Shown in pieces: positions 21,896 through 33,218 of a DNA stretch of 64,000 nucleotides. Made by a program: the position numbers and the translations under genes. The notes under the pieces were generated by a model. It saw only the letters and a program-made list of their open reading frames with translations, did no database searches and had not been told where the DNA came from. The DNA comes from Gautieria morchelliformis (taxonomy: Eukaryota; Basidiomycota; Agaricomycetes; Gomphales; Gomphaceae), in NCBI GenBank assembly GCA_015179125.1, contig WHVA01000592.1, forward strand, positions 1-64,000. The letters are read 5' to 3'. Every line of letters starts with the position of its first letter. The first letter of the stretch is position 1.

Positions 21896-22123
21896 CTAAA
21901 CAACAGGAGATAAGTAAAATAATACTTTATTAGCTTGAGAAGGGACTATTGTTTCTTTAAGTATTAATTTAAGAGCATCTGTGAATGGTTGAAGTATACC
22001 AAATACTCCTGCATCGGTAGGACTTACTCGTCTTTGGCGTGCAGCTAGTCGTTTTCTTTCTATGATTGTTATAAACGCCATTGATAATAACATTAAAAAA
22101 AGAACTATTTGTGCCATTGACAA
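21896..22123 (-). pseudogene. nad1: NUMT: mitochondrial nad1 (NADH dehydrogenase subunit 1) fragment
   Basis: The minus frame reads MAQIVLFLMLLSMAFITIIE then RKRLAARQRR and GVFGILQPFTDALKLILKE, FYLSPVV, which is the N-terminal quarter of the highly conserved complex I membrane subunit ND1 (the ERK and QPFxDALKL motifs are diagnostic). The codons are AT-rich (TTA, ATA, AGA) unlike neighbouring nuclear coding sequence. The similarity ends at a TAG at 21898-21896 where ND1 would continue, and upstream of the start the sequence becomes ordinary nuclear DNA. This is therefore a short nuclear insertion of mitochondrial DNA, not a functional gene. Confidence 0.85.
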
Positions 22124-22588
22124 AAGTCATGGGCGCATCGCGCAATTGCAGAAGCCTCGGCAGAAGCACCCATCGAAGCACAAACGTTTTGCTACACATA
22201 TATATTAGAACTGAATGGTGTGCCTAATATTAAGTCATTTCCGGGCAAGCGAGAGGCGGCGCTGTCGGCGAAGCACTTGCTCACATGCGCAGATCTTGTA
22301 GATCTGGACTGGCATCGCAGGCGCCCGAGAGCGTGTTCAAACATTACGTAACTTAACTCGAAGACGCCGGATCTGCAACTTGTTATTACAGCCTCCACTA
22401 CTTAAGCCCCCCATGTCTACCATCCCATCCACCGCTCTTTCCATCCCACTCAAAACACCACCATCCCTCCCGCACCATGTCCGTCTTCCATATGCTCAAC
22501 ACAATACCGCCGGTACGTCCCTTTCCATCTTCAATCCCCGTGCTGACTCCGATGTCTCCAGCCCCCATAACTGAACCCATGTGTCCGC

Positions 22589-22696
22589 GGTACCCGCCGG
22601 ATGTCACCTTCCCGTCGCCTGTCGTCCCCAGGTACCCGCCGGATGTCACCTTCCTGTCGCCTGTCGTCCCCTACACCTTTCGTCCCCTACATCTTC
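22589..22696 (+). repeat. Short tandem duplications in exon 2
   Basis: A 42-bp unit occurs twice (22589-22630, 22631-22671; one mismatch), followed by a 16-bp unit twice (22665-22680 and 22681-22696, CGTCCCCTACACCTTT and a version with two differences). The 42-bp copy keeps the frame, the 16-bp copy breaks it. Confidence 0.75.
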
Positions 22697-23111
22697 CCGC
22701 CGGCCCCGCCCCAGCATGCCAACCCTCTCTACCACCAGCCGTACACCGTGCAGGGGCCCATGGCCGCCAGGCCCGCGTCGGACGACGACAGCCTCGACCT
22801 AAGGCTAGTACTCTCGCAGCTCAGTTCTTTATCGGAGCGCATGCAGAGGCTGGAAGAGCGGCAGAACCAGGAGGAGTACGGCAGTACGCGCGCCCGACCA
22901 CGCAGCCGCTCGGCGCGCGCTACCAGGCGCACCGGCACGCTGGTGTCCATATGGCAGGTGGGGCTCCTGTCACTGCCGTGAACAGTACGTGTCCTTTCTC
23001 ATTCCATCTCCTGCTTTTCCCCCTAGCTAACGCGCGCCCTCCCCCACGCCCAGACCATCCTGATACCTGCGGGCACACAATCACCACGCCGCATGAAGAG
23101 TAACCAGCCGG

Positions 23112-23263
23112 CACCCAACCGGCGCAGGGGCGGACCCAGCAGCCATGGACTGGGGATACGGACGGGCGTCCTGATGCCAGCCGGCACCCATCGGCTGGCG
23201 TCAGGACGCCCGTCCGTATCCCCAGTCCATGGCTGCTGGGTCCGCCCCTGCGCCGGTTGGGTG
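23112..23263. repeat. 152-bp near-perfect palindrome
   Basis: Left arm from 23112 (CACCCAACCGGCGCAGGGGC...) and right arm to 23263 are reverse complements over about 70 bp with a single mismatch, separated by a loop of about 7 nt (GCACCCA) near 23187. GC-rich, so it would form a very stable hairpin. It lies within predicted exon 3 and keeps the reading frame open. It looks like a local inverted duplication. Confidence 0.85.
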
Positions 23264-23974
23264 GCGCCGGTTTCTGCGCATAGTTATGCCCATGTGTCGG
23301 CGTCGGCGACGGACGGCGCATATTCATGTTCGCCGTCGCCGTACGGCGGCGCGAGCGACCATGCGGGCATGGGGGCGAGCGCCAGCACGAGCGCCGCGTT
23401 GGGTCCGTCCACGTCCGCGGCCGAGGCATACGCGTTTGGGAACGCGTATGCGCACGCACCGCAGCCCTCTGCGTATGACGACCCATACAATCGCTCCGTC
23501 GCCCCATCAACCGCCGCCGTCAGCGTCTCGCATTCAAGCATGTACTCGCTCCTGCCGATGGACGTGGCGATGTCCGCGTATGAACAGCAACAGGAACGGG
23601 ACACGGGCGCGCAGCCGGCACACGAGTGGGCGTGGCCGCCCGACCCCGCCCCTTCCGCCAACCGGGCCGCCACCAACAGCACGGCCACGGCCACCCTCCC
23701 CCGCAGCAGACATCCGCCCGCGGCCCCTGCGCCGGAAACCGTGCAGGAGCGCGACAGAGGCGGCCGCCCCGGCGCGATCCTCGCCCCAAACCATTTCCCG
23801 GCAGTGCCCGTGGACGGGGCCGCGGGGGCGGGCGTCGGCGCGTACGATGGGCCTATGGACGTGCGCCCGGCGTGGACGAACCTGCGCGGAGGTGGTGCGG
23901 TCGCGAGTGGGCATGGCAGCGGCACCGGGCGTGGGTCGGGCGGGTTAGGCGGGAACAGCACCAGGACCACGTGA

Positions 23975-24447
23975 AAGGTGCTGGTAGAGCGGGAGGAGGG
24001 CGTGGAGCGGAGGATGGCGCTGGGGATGGCGCTGGAGCAGACGCGGTGGGTATGCGAGGACTAGTGCGATGCGGAGTTGGGCAAGCAGGAGAGGGAGCAG
24101 CATTTCCTGCGTTTAGAACCGTAATTTTTGAAAATGGAACATCGCCGAATGTCCCTGGCAGCACACCCATTCAGGCAATGGCAGATAGACTATTGCACCC
24201 TTAGAGTATATACCCCGAATAGATGACCTTTCCACCTTTACAAACAGCCCCGGAATCTGGACTCTTGGGCAGACGTGTCATCCGTCAACCCATCTACCAT
24301 CCCTACCAATGGAAAAGGGCCCAAGGACGCCAACAGACACGACGACGACCAAGGTCCTTGAGAATTCCCGTGAGTACATTCCCCGCATTCTCATTCTCAT
24401 TCTCCTCTCCTCGTTTGTGTTTATTTTGTGTCCGCCCCACGCACACC
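23975..24447. other. No further gene seen
   Basis: Likely 3' region of the preceding gene. Frame 23626-24204 overlaps in another frame and has composition typical of a GC-rich shadow. Nothing recognisable before the tandem duplication. Confidence 0.35.
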
Positions 24448-24694
24448 GCACTTCGCTTTAAATACCTGATGTAGAAATTCAGATGATATTCTACGTATCT
24501 ACAGGATATCCTCAACGTTTTCACCAAATAGCGCGGGCTCGATACTTGGGTAAATGTCGACGTTCTTACACTGCACTTCGCTTTAAATACCTGATGTAGA
24601 AATTCAGATGATATTCTACGTATCTACAGGATATCCTCAACGTTTTCACCAAATAGCGCGGGCTCGATACTTGGGTAAATGTCGACGTTCTTAC
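24448..24694 (+). repeat. Tandem duplication, 125-bp unit
   Basis: The block starting GCACTTCGCTTTAAATACC occurs at 24448 and again at 24573, with about 122 identical bases (ending GTCGACGTTCTTAC at 24569 and 24694). I see no mismatch, so the duplication is recent. Each unit contains CAGATGATATTCTACGTATC and no coding potential. Confidence 0.85.
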
Positions 24695-26636
24695 CGCATT
24701 TCTCCTACATATTAACCAAGGATTGCCCCCAGTTATTTAATATTAATATAATCCTGGTATATAATTAGCGGGGCCGCCCTCCATTCCGCTCGTGCTCAGG
24801 ATAACAAACGAGAAATAAAATAAAACTAATTGACACAGCAGCCATAACACACAAATGTCTAAAACACAATGTGAGAGCTACTAATGAAGCCATGTGCGTG
24901 CGTGTGAGCAGTGGACGTTGAGTGGACCTTGTCTCAAAAAGGGTATGCATATATGGTATTGCCAGTCGAAGCGCAGCGCTGCATGGTTGCATTAGAAGAT
25001 GGTATGAGTAGAACTAAATACAGCGTACCTGTGACGTTGTTGAAAGGGTATAATGGACGGTCCTTCTTCCTTGCCACTGTACCGATGCTTAAACAGTCGC
25101 TCACGACACCGTGCTGAACTGGCGCGATTTTCCCACCGCATCTAGTTTCTGGCTCATTGAAAAGAAAGCTGGACAAGAACAGAGGTGAAGAGGATGCAGC
25201 TGAATATGAGAATAGGCCTATTCACAAGCTGAAACACATTTTCGTGCGTCCAGCACCGATCCTAGGCACTTCCTCCAGGTCAGTGGCAATCCTGAAGGTC
25301 CAGCATGGTCTATCAGCAGTACAATGTTCAATGGGACAATGCGAAATGACACACTGAAGAGTACATTCCATTACAGTGGCACCACTTCGACAGTCCAATG
25401 GAAGTTTGAGATAAGTGACATGGACAAAGAATTGCCCTTGATTATTAAATTCCTGAAGAGACTCGTCGATATCCTGTGACATGCTACAGAATCCTCACCT
25501 AATTGTTTGATTCCAAGGCACGCCAACAAGCTGCGTTGTGTTGAAAGTTCCCAAGCTGGCAAAGTTATCAAAGAGATACTGCCGAGTCCTCTTGTTGGTA
25601 AATAGTCAACTGATAGGATAAAGCATAATACCCCTGTGTTGAGCTCCGAGCCTAACGCTGAAGTTTGAACACTGCATAGCATTGCAAATGCTGTGCTTCC
25701 CATTGTGAACAAGAACTCGGCGTAGGAAGTAAACAATTTGACGAACCGCCGTGTTTACAGGTCATACGCGCAACAGGGTTGAATCCTGCAGTGCAATGGC
25801 AGGGTGAAGGGATGCGTGAACGTATGGATGGCATGTTGACGGGACAATGATGTAGCAGTCGGTGTCAGACTTGTTGTGCAACAGTGACGCGTCAACAACG
25901 CGTCGTGGTGAGTCACATGATGCGTCAACAATGCGTCGAGGGTGATGACGCGCGTACCTGCAATATCGAATTATGTATATGATATATTACTTACACTACT
26001 ATAGAAATTGAGCAAGCAAAAATAACAAGTCCACATATATCCCCAGCAGAGACTTGGAGAATATTTGGAATATTGGCTCACATATAAGCTAAATATCTCA
26101 ATAGGAGATATTTGGCAAATACTCAGAAGATATTTTGAGTTTTACTCAAATTTCTTAAGATGATTTTTTGGTTCAAAGTGCGGTGGCATCCCGTATCCTT
26201 TTTTTTTTCTTGACGATGGAGACGGGGACGGCGGCGGGTCCGGGGTCTGAAAGGAATGACGTGCGTGCGCCTGTCGCGCCGCGCCTTTGTCCGCTCCATA
26301 TCCAAAAGAAAAGAAAAGACAAAAAATCCAAAGCGACACTGGAAAAACCCAAACACACCCAGGAGCCAGGGCAACGATGCATTTCACAGACCTACAAGCC
26401 GGCCTCGACCTCCCATATATACACACACGTCGGCGAATCAACGTTCATCGTTCCTGAGGAGAGGAATCTCGATTCGCACAGCCGGCTTGCATGGATATTG
26501 TAAAGTAGCCACACAGTAGTAAATAGATTGTATACTTCTAACTGCAGTGCTCAACGTAAAATCATTCGAAGACATCGCATTCGTGCGTGTCCATGGAGGC
26601 GTGTCCGAATGTTACATAATTGGTAAAAAGTGTCCC
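24695..26636. other. No gene seen
   Basis: Only short frames without motifs. 25371-25736 (minus) and 26168-26503 (plus) were examined: no signal, domain or intron pattern. At 25880-25960 there are several GCGTCAACAACGCGTC-like short repeats. Confidence 0.4.
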
Positions 26637-27030
26637 CATCAGCAAAACCTCCTAGATCCTTTTTCAATTGCAAGCCGTTTTGACTTCCCACAAACCCGGC
26701 CGTGCATGGCCGGTCACTGCGGCTAGTGGCAACACGATGGCCAGTCCGGGTCACCCCGGTCAGCTCTTACCAGGCTGTTCTTGGGTATGCGGAGTAATGG
26801 CGCACTTCTATGCCCTTGCAAGGCGCGGCGTGTCACCCACATGCCTGCCACCGTGCTGATAGCCCCTTGTAAAGGAATCATCAGCCTGTGGTCTACCGGC
26901 AGGTGATACAGCAGGGTGTCATAAGATGGTCGCTGAGGTGCTAGTGTTTCATAAGGTGGCAAAGGACCTGCAAGGTTGTTGACTGATGATCAGTGGTGCG
27001 ATATAAATGCATTTAACATGTAAGGTGTAT
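26637..27030 (+). repeat. Dispersed repeat R, copy 2
   Basis: Second copy of the repeat at 6278-6650, same orientation, with the same order of landmarks (AGCAAAACC, TTTTGACTTCCCACAA, ATGGCCGGTCACTGC, ACCGTGCTGATA, GCATTTAA-ATGT). Divergence is considerable, so both copies are old. Confidence 0.6.
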
Positions 27031-27058
27031 ATGAGGGTGCTATTGCTATTTACTTGAT

Positions 27059-27361
27059 TCAAGCCGACCCATACCCCTCATCACTAAGACTCGTGTCATC
27101 TTCCTCCGACTCTTCTTCGTCGCCTTCGTCCGCCAAGTCATCATCGGACTCGAGCTCGCTGTCTGCTCCATTGGAATTGGCTTCAGGATCCTCCCCATCT
27201 AGTGTGGTGTCCTGGTCACCATCACCTCCATCTGTCTCGAGGCCAACATCTCGGGGTTCAACAGAGGAATCGCTAGAGGCGGATGTGGATCCATGCGGTT
27301 CATACTGATTTGAGTGACCAATTCCCCCGCCTGTGAATAACATGTAGTGGTCATGGTCCAC
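27059..27361 (-). pseudogene. Acidic C-terminal tail, probably of a transposon protein
   Basis: 100-codon frame beginning MDHDHYMLFTGGGIGHSN and then almost entirely Asp/Glu/Ser/Gly to a stop at 27059. A GGGxGH motif followed by a long acidic tail is something I associate with ends of agaricomycete transposase-like proteins, but the match is short. Upstream (27362-27593) no continuation was found. A disordered acidic host protein is an alternative. Confidence 0.3.
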
Positions 27362-27593
27362 AAACTGCAGGTGAACATGGATCCCTGGTTGTTAGACCGC
27401 ATTGCCAAGTTAGTGGGACTTGCCTGTTAGCATAATAATACAGCCAGTCCTCGCCATTGTCTCTTTCCTCTCTCACAATCGAGGGTGTAAGAAGTTCATG
27501 GGTTCAGCTGTGTGCAAATGCGGGGATAAGGTGGCATGCACAGATGACATTGTGGGGATCAAGGAAGCCAGAAGGCTCTGTGTCGCCAGAGTC

Positions 27594-27851
27594 TGTTGGA
27601 ATTACGATGTCATACGGTCCACATGGACCCACATATGTGTTGGCTTATCACTTTCTAACCCCACCGTCCCCTCTTTCCTCAGTCGTTCATGTCCATCTGA
27701 ACGCCTGAGGTAAGAACACTCTACTCCACATGCTGATTCACTTCACTTACCCTCTACTACCTGCACTGTAGCTAATCAGAGTGCAGGTAACGATAAATTA
27801 GTCGTTCATGTCCATCTGAACGCCTGAGCTAATCAGAGTGCAGATTCAACA
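27594..27851 (+). mobile_element. 5' LTR of a plus-strand Ty1/copia element
   Basis: Starts TGTTGGAA at 27594 and ends ATTCAACA at 27851 (inverted termini TGTTG-A/T-CAACA), 258 bp. Directly after it comes GGTTATGGGCC, the likely primer-binding site. It contains the direct repeat GTCGTTCATGTCCATCTGAA (about 27682 and 27803). It has no partner LTR because the element is cut downstream. Confidence 0.6.
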
Positions 27852-27965
27852 GGTTATGGGCCAACCGTTGCACTACTGATACCAATCCATAGCATCACCG
27901 TGCAATTTTGATTCGAGAACCCTCATTTTTGTCCCCAACGCGCATTTCCACTCAATTCCCTTACA

Positions 27966-28529
27966 ATGGCCACCATGTCCTCCATCACTTCCTTCATCCC
28001 CGAAAACTGGGCCTGCCCCAAGATGTCTAAGTTCCTCCTAGGTGGCGAGAACTACGACTCCTGGGCTAGCGAGGCTAAAGCGCTTCTCGCTACCATCAGT
28101 CTCTGGAAGTACATCGACAAAAATGACCCCTTCTCATCTTCTCCCCCTGACTCTCTCCCATCCGAGAAGGTGCTGTGGACTGCTAAAAACAATACCCTCA
28201 TCTTCACCTTACAACTGATGATGGACTCCTCCCTTCACCACGTCATCTCAAATTGCGCCACTGCCCCCGATGCCTGGAATCAAATCCACGAATCATTCTC
28301 CACACTCGGCCCGATACACCAAGTCTCTTTGCTGAAGCGGGCCCTTGCCACGTGTTTCTCTCCTGGCATCGATATAGATGTGACCCTCCTCGCGCTCGAG
28401 CACATGATGAAGGACATGTTCGCGGCCGGTCCTATCAAAGAGGATGATTGGATGATCATGATATGTCTCAATGCTCTTTCTCATGACTTCTACACCCCCA
28501 TCTGTGAGCAACTCGAAGGCCTCCTCTGA
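27966..28529 (+). pseudogene. gag: Ty1/copia Gag, truncated
   Basis: Copia Gag forms the virus-like particle. ATGGCC at 27966 opens a 187-codon frame with the N-terminal Gag block (FLLGGENYDSWASEAKALL), a middle block (ALATCFSPGIDIDVTLLALE) and MICLNALSHDFYTPI, in the order of the copia Gag (UBN2-type) domain. The reading stops at 28529 exactly where the minus-strand copia begins (LTR from 28533), so the C-terminal zinc knuckle and pol are missing. They are not found on the far side of the nest either. Confidence 0.75.
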
Positions 28530-28532
28530 AAA

Positions 28533-28713
28533 TGTCTTTAAGACAGGTTATCTCAGTGAATGGCTGTTTCACTCACTCTGTATATAGTAAAGTACCTTAA
28601 GACAGGTAAGTCTCACCTTAGTGAACGGCTGTTTCACTGAGGTGTGACGATGTTCCAGCGAGATTATATAATAGCGTCATGGTCCGTGCGTTCTCTGCTT
28701 ACTAACACTAACA
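28533..28713 (-). mobile_element. 3' LTR of the minus-strand Ty1/copia element
   Basis: 181 bp. On the minus strand it starts TGTTAGTGTTAG at 28713 and ends ...TTAAAGACA at 28533. It is preceded by a polypurine tract AAGGGGGAG (28714-28722) that overlaps the end of pol. Internal duplication: CTTAAGACAGGT occurs twice with TAGTGAAxGGCTGTTTCACT after each. Confidence 0.7.
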
Positions 28714-28720
28714 CTCCCCC

Positions 28721-31612
28721 TTAAGCTGAATGCACTCCAACGGATATTCTAAGACGAGTGAGCTGTGGAGCCGGCAGGGCCTTTGTGAGCATGTCTGCCG
28801 GCATGTCAGTGGTAGGGCAGTGGTCGATGGAAATCAGGCTGCGCTTGACCACATCGCGGATGAAATGGTATCGTACGTCAATATGCTTGGTGCGTGCCTT
28901 GAACTGATCGTGTATCGAGACTGATATCGCTGACTGGTTATCGCAGTACATGGTGATGGGCTGTGTGAGAGGACGGGTGATTTCGGCAATGAACACGCGA
29001 ATCCACAGGCCTTCTTTCGTTGCGTGAGTGGCAGCTATGTATTCTGCTTCCATTGTAGATAACGTGACGACGGACTGCTTCTTTGAGCTCCAGGAAATGG
29101 CACATCCGTCTATGGTGAACACATAGCTGGATATCGAATATTGATGGTGCTGTGAGGCTCCATCGGCATCCGAAAGCCTTCGAATCCGGTGCATTCTTGT
29201 TTTCCTGGCTTTGCCCATGTCCACTGATTCCTGACACCGATAACTAGCTTCTGGTCGATCGTTCCTTTCAGGTAACGAAAGACTCGCTTCACCTCTTCCC
29301 AATGAGGCCGTCCCGGATTCTGCATGAACTGCAACAGAAACGTGACGGCAAACATGATGTCCAGCCTCGTCCCTAGGGCTGCGTACATTAGGGATCCGAT
29401 GGCCTCGCGGTATGGGACTCCCCGGACGGCTTCGTAGTGGTGCAGCATGACAGGGCATTGGGCTAGACTCAATTTGTGATGTGGGTCGAGTGGGGTCGAC
29501 AGGCCCTTTGCATCTTGTAGTCCGAATCTCTCCAGTATCTTCGTAATATACGCATGCTGCGAGAATGATATCGTTCGAGCCTTCCTGTCCCTTGTGACTT
29601 CGATGCCTAGCATCCAATGTAGGTCACCTAGATCTTTGATTTTGAGCTCCTGGCTAAGTTCCAACTTAAACTTGCGGATGACCTCTCTCGAGCTTCCGGC
29701 AATAGTCATATCATTGACATCTGCAGCGACGAGTAACGTGTTATTGTCTTCCTGCTTAAGGAATACAGCATGTTCAACCCGGCATCTCCTAAACCGGAGT
29801 TTGAACATGATCGTGCACAGGTGGTCGTACCACTCATGCCCAGACTGTCTCAGTCCGTAGATCGCTCTTTTTAGGAGACATACGTGGTTCTCTTTGCCTT
29901 GAACCTCGTATCCTCTGGGTTGGCGCATGTAGATGGTCTCCCTCAGCCGTGCATTGAGGTATGCTCCTTCCACATCTGTCTGCTCCAATTCCCAGTCATT
30001 TCTGACTGCCAGAGCCACGATGATCCGAATTGCTGAGAGCTTCGCTGTCGGCGCGAAGGTCTCATTGTAGTCTATGCCTTCAACTTGCGTGAACCCCTGG
30101 GTGACGACTCTGCTTTTGCGGCTGACAAGGTTGCCACTTGTGTCGTGTTTATAGTGGAGGACAATCCAACTTCCAACGATGTTCCCATCCTCAGGTGGCT
30201 CCACCAGTTCCCAGGTACCAACCTCTTCGTGCTGTTTTAGCTCCCTTTTTATTGACGCGTCCCATTCTAGCCAATCGTCGAGTTCGCGGGCCGCCTCAAC
30301 GTTCTTGGGGTCATTTCCCACGCTTTGTGCTGCCAGCATCGCGTACTCCATATACTCTCCCTCGAGTTCTACATCGTCGTGGTCCGAATCGACAGGATAC
30401 TCGGAATCATGGAGGGCTGCGATGGCAGCGGTCTCCCTGGAGTCCCCATTTGGGCTTTGGGGTGGGATCGGCATGCCACGCAGATACGCAGGTGCGTTCG
30501 CACGTCCGGAGCTCGTGCCCTGCCCCTGAGAAATATCGCGGACATACGCTGACGGTTTGCGTAGTCTATGTCCGCGCCCTTGCTCAGGTCCCATTGCAGG
30601 TTCGGGCGCCTCGAAACCTTCGAGTGGGTCTGCTTGCGGTGTTTGCAGATGCAGAGGTAGCTCTTCGCTGGTATCTTCTTGAGGTAAGTCGTGACTTTGG
30701 TTTGGAGCACCACGCTGACTGCGCTGTGTGCTCTCCCCCTCATTTTCGGCCGATACATCGCTCAGACCAACGGTGACGTTATTGTCGAACGCAATATTGT
30801 GTTCGTCTGTCACTCGTTGTTTCCCTGGCCAATAAACTCGGTGAGCTTGACTTTGCCTGCTATATCCAACCCAGCATCCTTCGTCCGCCTTCACGTCTAG
30901 TTTCCTATGATCCTCCTTCAATACCCAGACCTTGGCGCCCCATTCCGGTAAGTTTGACAAATCCGGTTTTTTGTTGAACATGAGCTCATAGGGGTTTTTC
31001 CCATCCAATTGGTAAGTGGATGTGCGGTTTTTGAGCCAAACCACGTGCTGAATTGATTCTGGCCATAGGAACTGGGGTAGATCGGCTGCATAGTGCATGG
31101 CACATGCATACTCTATCAATGTGCGGTTCAGGCATTCCGCTATGCCGTTCTGTTCGGGCGTATCATGAATGGTAAGGCTTCGATTATACCTTTCGACTTC
31201 AAATGCTGATCGAACTCCTCGGATTGATATTCTCCCCCTCAATCACTTTGAAGTTGTTTGACTTTCCCGCCATGCTGTGTCTCTATCCAAGCCTCGTACT
31301 GTTTGTAGCAAGTAAGTACTTCGCTTTTTCTTTTCATTGGTTCGACATGTGACCAGCGAGTGAAATCGTCAGTAAAACTGATGAAGTATTCCCTCCCATC
31401 ATAGCTCTGAGGGGTGGTAGGTCCCCATACATCGCTGTGTATTTTTTTGCCAAGCTTTGTAGCTCGCGGCCCTATCCTTTCCCTAGGGATGGGCTTGCGC
31501 ATCATTTTCCCTTGTGCGCACGACGTGCAGAACGTAGGTACGCTCTTCTTGTCTACTTCAATGCCGGTGATAACGCCTTTAACTACAAGGCTTTTTATGG
31601 CACGTGGGGAGA
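28721..31612 (-). pseudogene. pol: Ty1/copia pol: integrase, reverse transcriptase, RNase H
   Basis: Reading from 31612 down: end of the pre-integrase zinc domain (SVPTFCTSCAQGKM), integrase core (HSDVWGP, SFTDDFTRW) up to KQLQSD, where a TGA near 31239 and frame changes interrupt (DTPEQNGIAE resumes at about 31160), integrase end, then RT (NETFAPTAKLSAIRIIVAL, WELEQTDVEGAYLN, YGLRQSGHEWYD), and, after another frame change near 29200, RNase H (SKKQSVVTLSTMEAEYIAAT, ITMYCDNQSA) ending at 28721 by the polypurine tract. The RT catalytic box reads ADVNDM instead of x-V-D-D-M, so a catalytic Asp is lost. Gag, protease and the 5' LTR are missing: the sequence stops at the gypsy LTR at 31613. Confidence 0.85.
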
Positions 31613-31826
31613 TGTAAATAACCCATGTATCTACATGTACATTAGTTATTACATAATCCCAGTGGGCCCCTTAGGGACCCACTGTATAGTTTATGCGTGG
31701 GAACCGCCAGCGGTCCCCATTGCATCTTACTCTTACCTGTCACTACGTAGCATTCAGAATACCACTCATTGGTCAAATTCTGTTGTGCCCTTGTGATACA
31801 AGGTCTTAAGATCGACATCCTTTACA
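31613..31826 (+). repeat. 5' LTR of gypsy element 1
   Basis: 214 bp, TGTAAATAACCC to ATCCTTTACA, perfect inverted ends TGTAAA/TTTACA. It contains the palindromic stretch AGTGGGCCCCTTAGGGACC and ACATGTATCTACATGT. The internal region starts CCTTTTTGAACTATCC, without a TGG-type tRNA primer site. Confidence 0.9.
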
Positions 31827-31964
31827 CCTTTTTGAACTATCCTGCGGTTGATCGCCACGCAACCAACCGATAGTGGATTCGAAGCAATCTTGAAAAAGAT
31901 CGCTGCGTTGACGACTAAACATCGTTGAGACCCTCCAGTAGACCCTCTACTGTCGGCTGCGAGC

Positions 31965-33218
31965 ATGATGATTCCACGCAGTCGAAGACGGACACAAGCG
32001 ATGAGCTTGAGGTCCACACCCCAGGCGCAGCCCAGTGACACAACGGCTGACGCTATCCTGGACCAAGAGACCAGGACGATGGAAGACGGAGAGATCATAG
32101 ATCTCACCGCCCTCGTCCCCTCAGCAGAGGACAAGGACAACCCCGACCACGTCTCGTCGAGCGTGGCCGAAGAACAGACGATGTCAGGCAATGAGCTGGC
32201 GCCGCCCCCCCATCTCCCTCTGCCCGAGGACAAAGGAAAGGGCAGAGAAGTCTTGCCGTCGTCAGACGGTAGAGCAACAACATTGAGGCGAGCACAGAGC
32301 CACGACTCAAACCGACGCTCACGAAGTAGAGCGACGATGATTGTCCCTGAAGGAGGACGACGGCAAAAGAGGCAAGCCCCGGATGATGGTCAGGACTCGG
32401 AATACTCGAGCTCTAGTCGCAAGAGCTCGAGGGCTCACGCCATCGACCATGAGACGGGAGAGGCCCTGAACAAACAGGTGCAGGCTGCGCTGCACCGAAG
32501 CACGCTGACGCGCCACAAGCAAGATCAGCTGGCATCGCAGCTTGACAACGCCACCGCCGCCCTAATAGCAATCTGCAAGGAACTCCACCAGGCGGAGGAG
32601 ATCAGGCTGCAAGATGCAGCCACGCTGGAGGACGTCCAGAAAGCACTCCCCCCACACGGGGAACGCAATGCAACTCATCCGAGCTCGCGACAGTCCGCAG
32701 CTAACGAACGCAGTCGCAATGCGCACCGAAAGGAGCGAGACAAGGAGCGAATGCCGCCGCCAGCCGTCCCAGTTGAACAGGACGTAAGGTTCGGGAACGA
32801 ACCTCAGGAGAAACCGGCTGCCCCAACGGACAGCCATAAAACGATCCAACAGATCGTTAGGGATCAGGTCGCCTCAGAGCCTGACTCTGAAACGATGACC
32901 GAGAGCTTAGAGCTTGAAGTCACACACCGGCAGCATAAAGAAGCCGCAGCCACGCGCCGCCACACACAGGCACTCGAGCTACTAGCGAAGAATGCTGAAG
33001 AAATGGTGGCCCACAGCCACACCGCGCAGCTGCCCGACGAGCAGCTCACGCAAGCCATACAAGATGCACGGCAAGCGCACGCAGCCTACAACAGCAGGCT
33101 ACGGATCCGCAACGTGGGACTGACCGGGGACACCAGGCACAAATCGCCCCCGGAACCGAGAGCACAAAATGCCCCCGATCCCGAGCCCGATGGGCACGGG
33201 GCCCGTCAGGGCATATAA
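31965..33218 (+). pseudogene. gag: Gypsy 1 ORF1 (N-terminal Gag region)
   Basis: 417-codon frame (MIPRSRRRTQAMSLRS...) rich in charged residues, with long helical stretches (EALNKQVQAALHRSTLTRHK, QLASQLDNATAALIAICKEL, HRQHKEAAATRRHTQALELL). It ends at 33218, overlapping the next frame that carries the capsid part, so a frame change near 33200 separates them. No catalytic motif. It is the upstream, probably disordered to coiled-coil, part of Gag. Confidence 0.6.

Larger units (their letters stand above)
22413..23974 (+). pseudogene. Unrecognised Ala/Pro/Ser-rich protein gene, frameshifted by a 16-bp duplication
   Basis: Start ATG at 22413 (MSTIPSTALSIPLKTPP). Predicted exons 22413-22512, 22562-22957 and 23054-23974; intron 1 (49 nt) is GTACGT..CTCCAG with CTGAC branch-like site, intron 2 (96 nt) is GTGGGG..CCCAG with GCTAAC. 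Exon 2 carries a 42-bp tandem repeat (22589-22671) and a 16-bp tandem repeat (22665-22680 / 22681-22696) that shifts the frame. Without those 16 bases the exons total exactly 467 codons. Exon 2 then encodes a short coiled-coil-like helix (LRLVLSQLSSLSERMQRLEE). Exon 3 is low-complexity (Ala, Ser, Pro, Gly) and contains a 152-bp palindrome. I recognise no family. It may be a regulator-type disordered protein, but that is only a guess; the allele shown is probably broken. Confidence 0.5.

Noticed and set aside
30138..30776. 212-codon plus-strand frame within the copia
   Set aside because: Antisense of the RT/integrase linker of the minus-strand pol.
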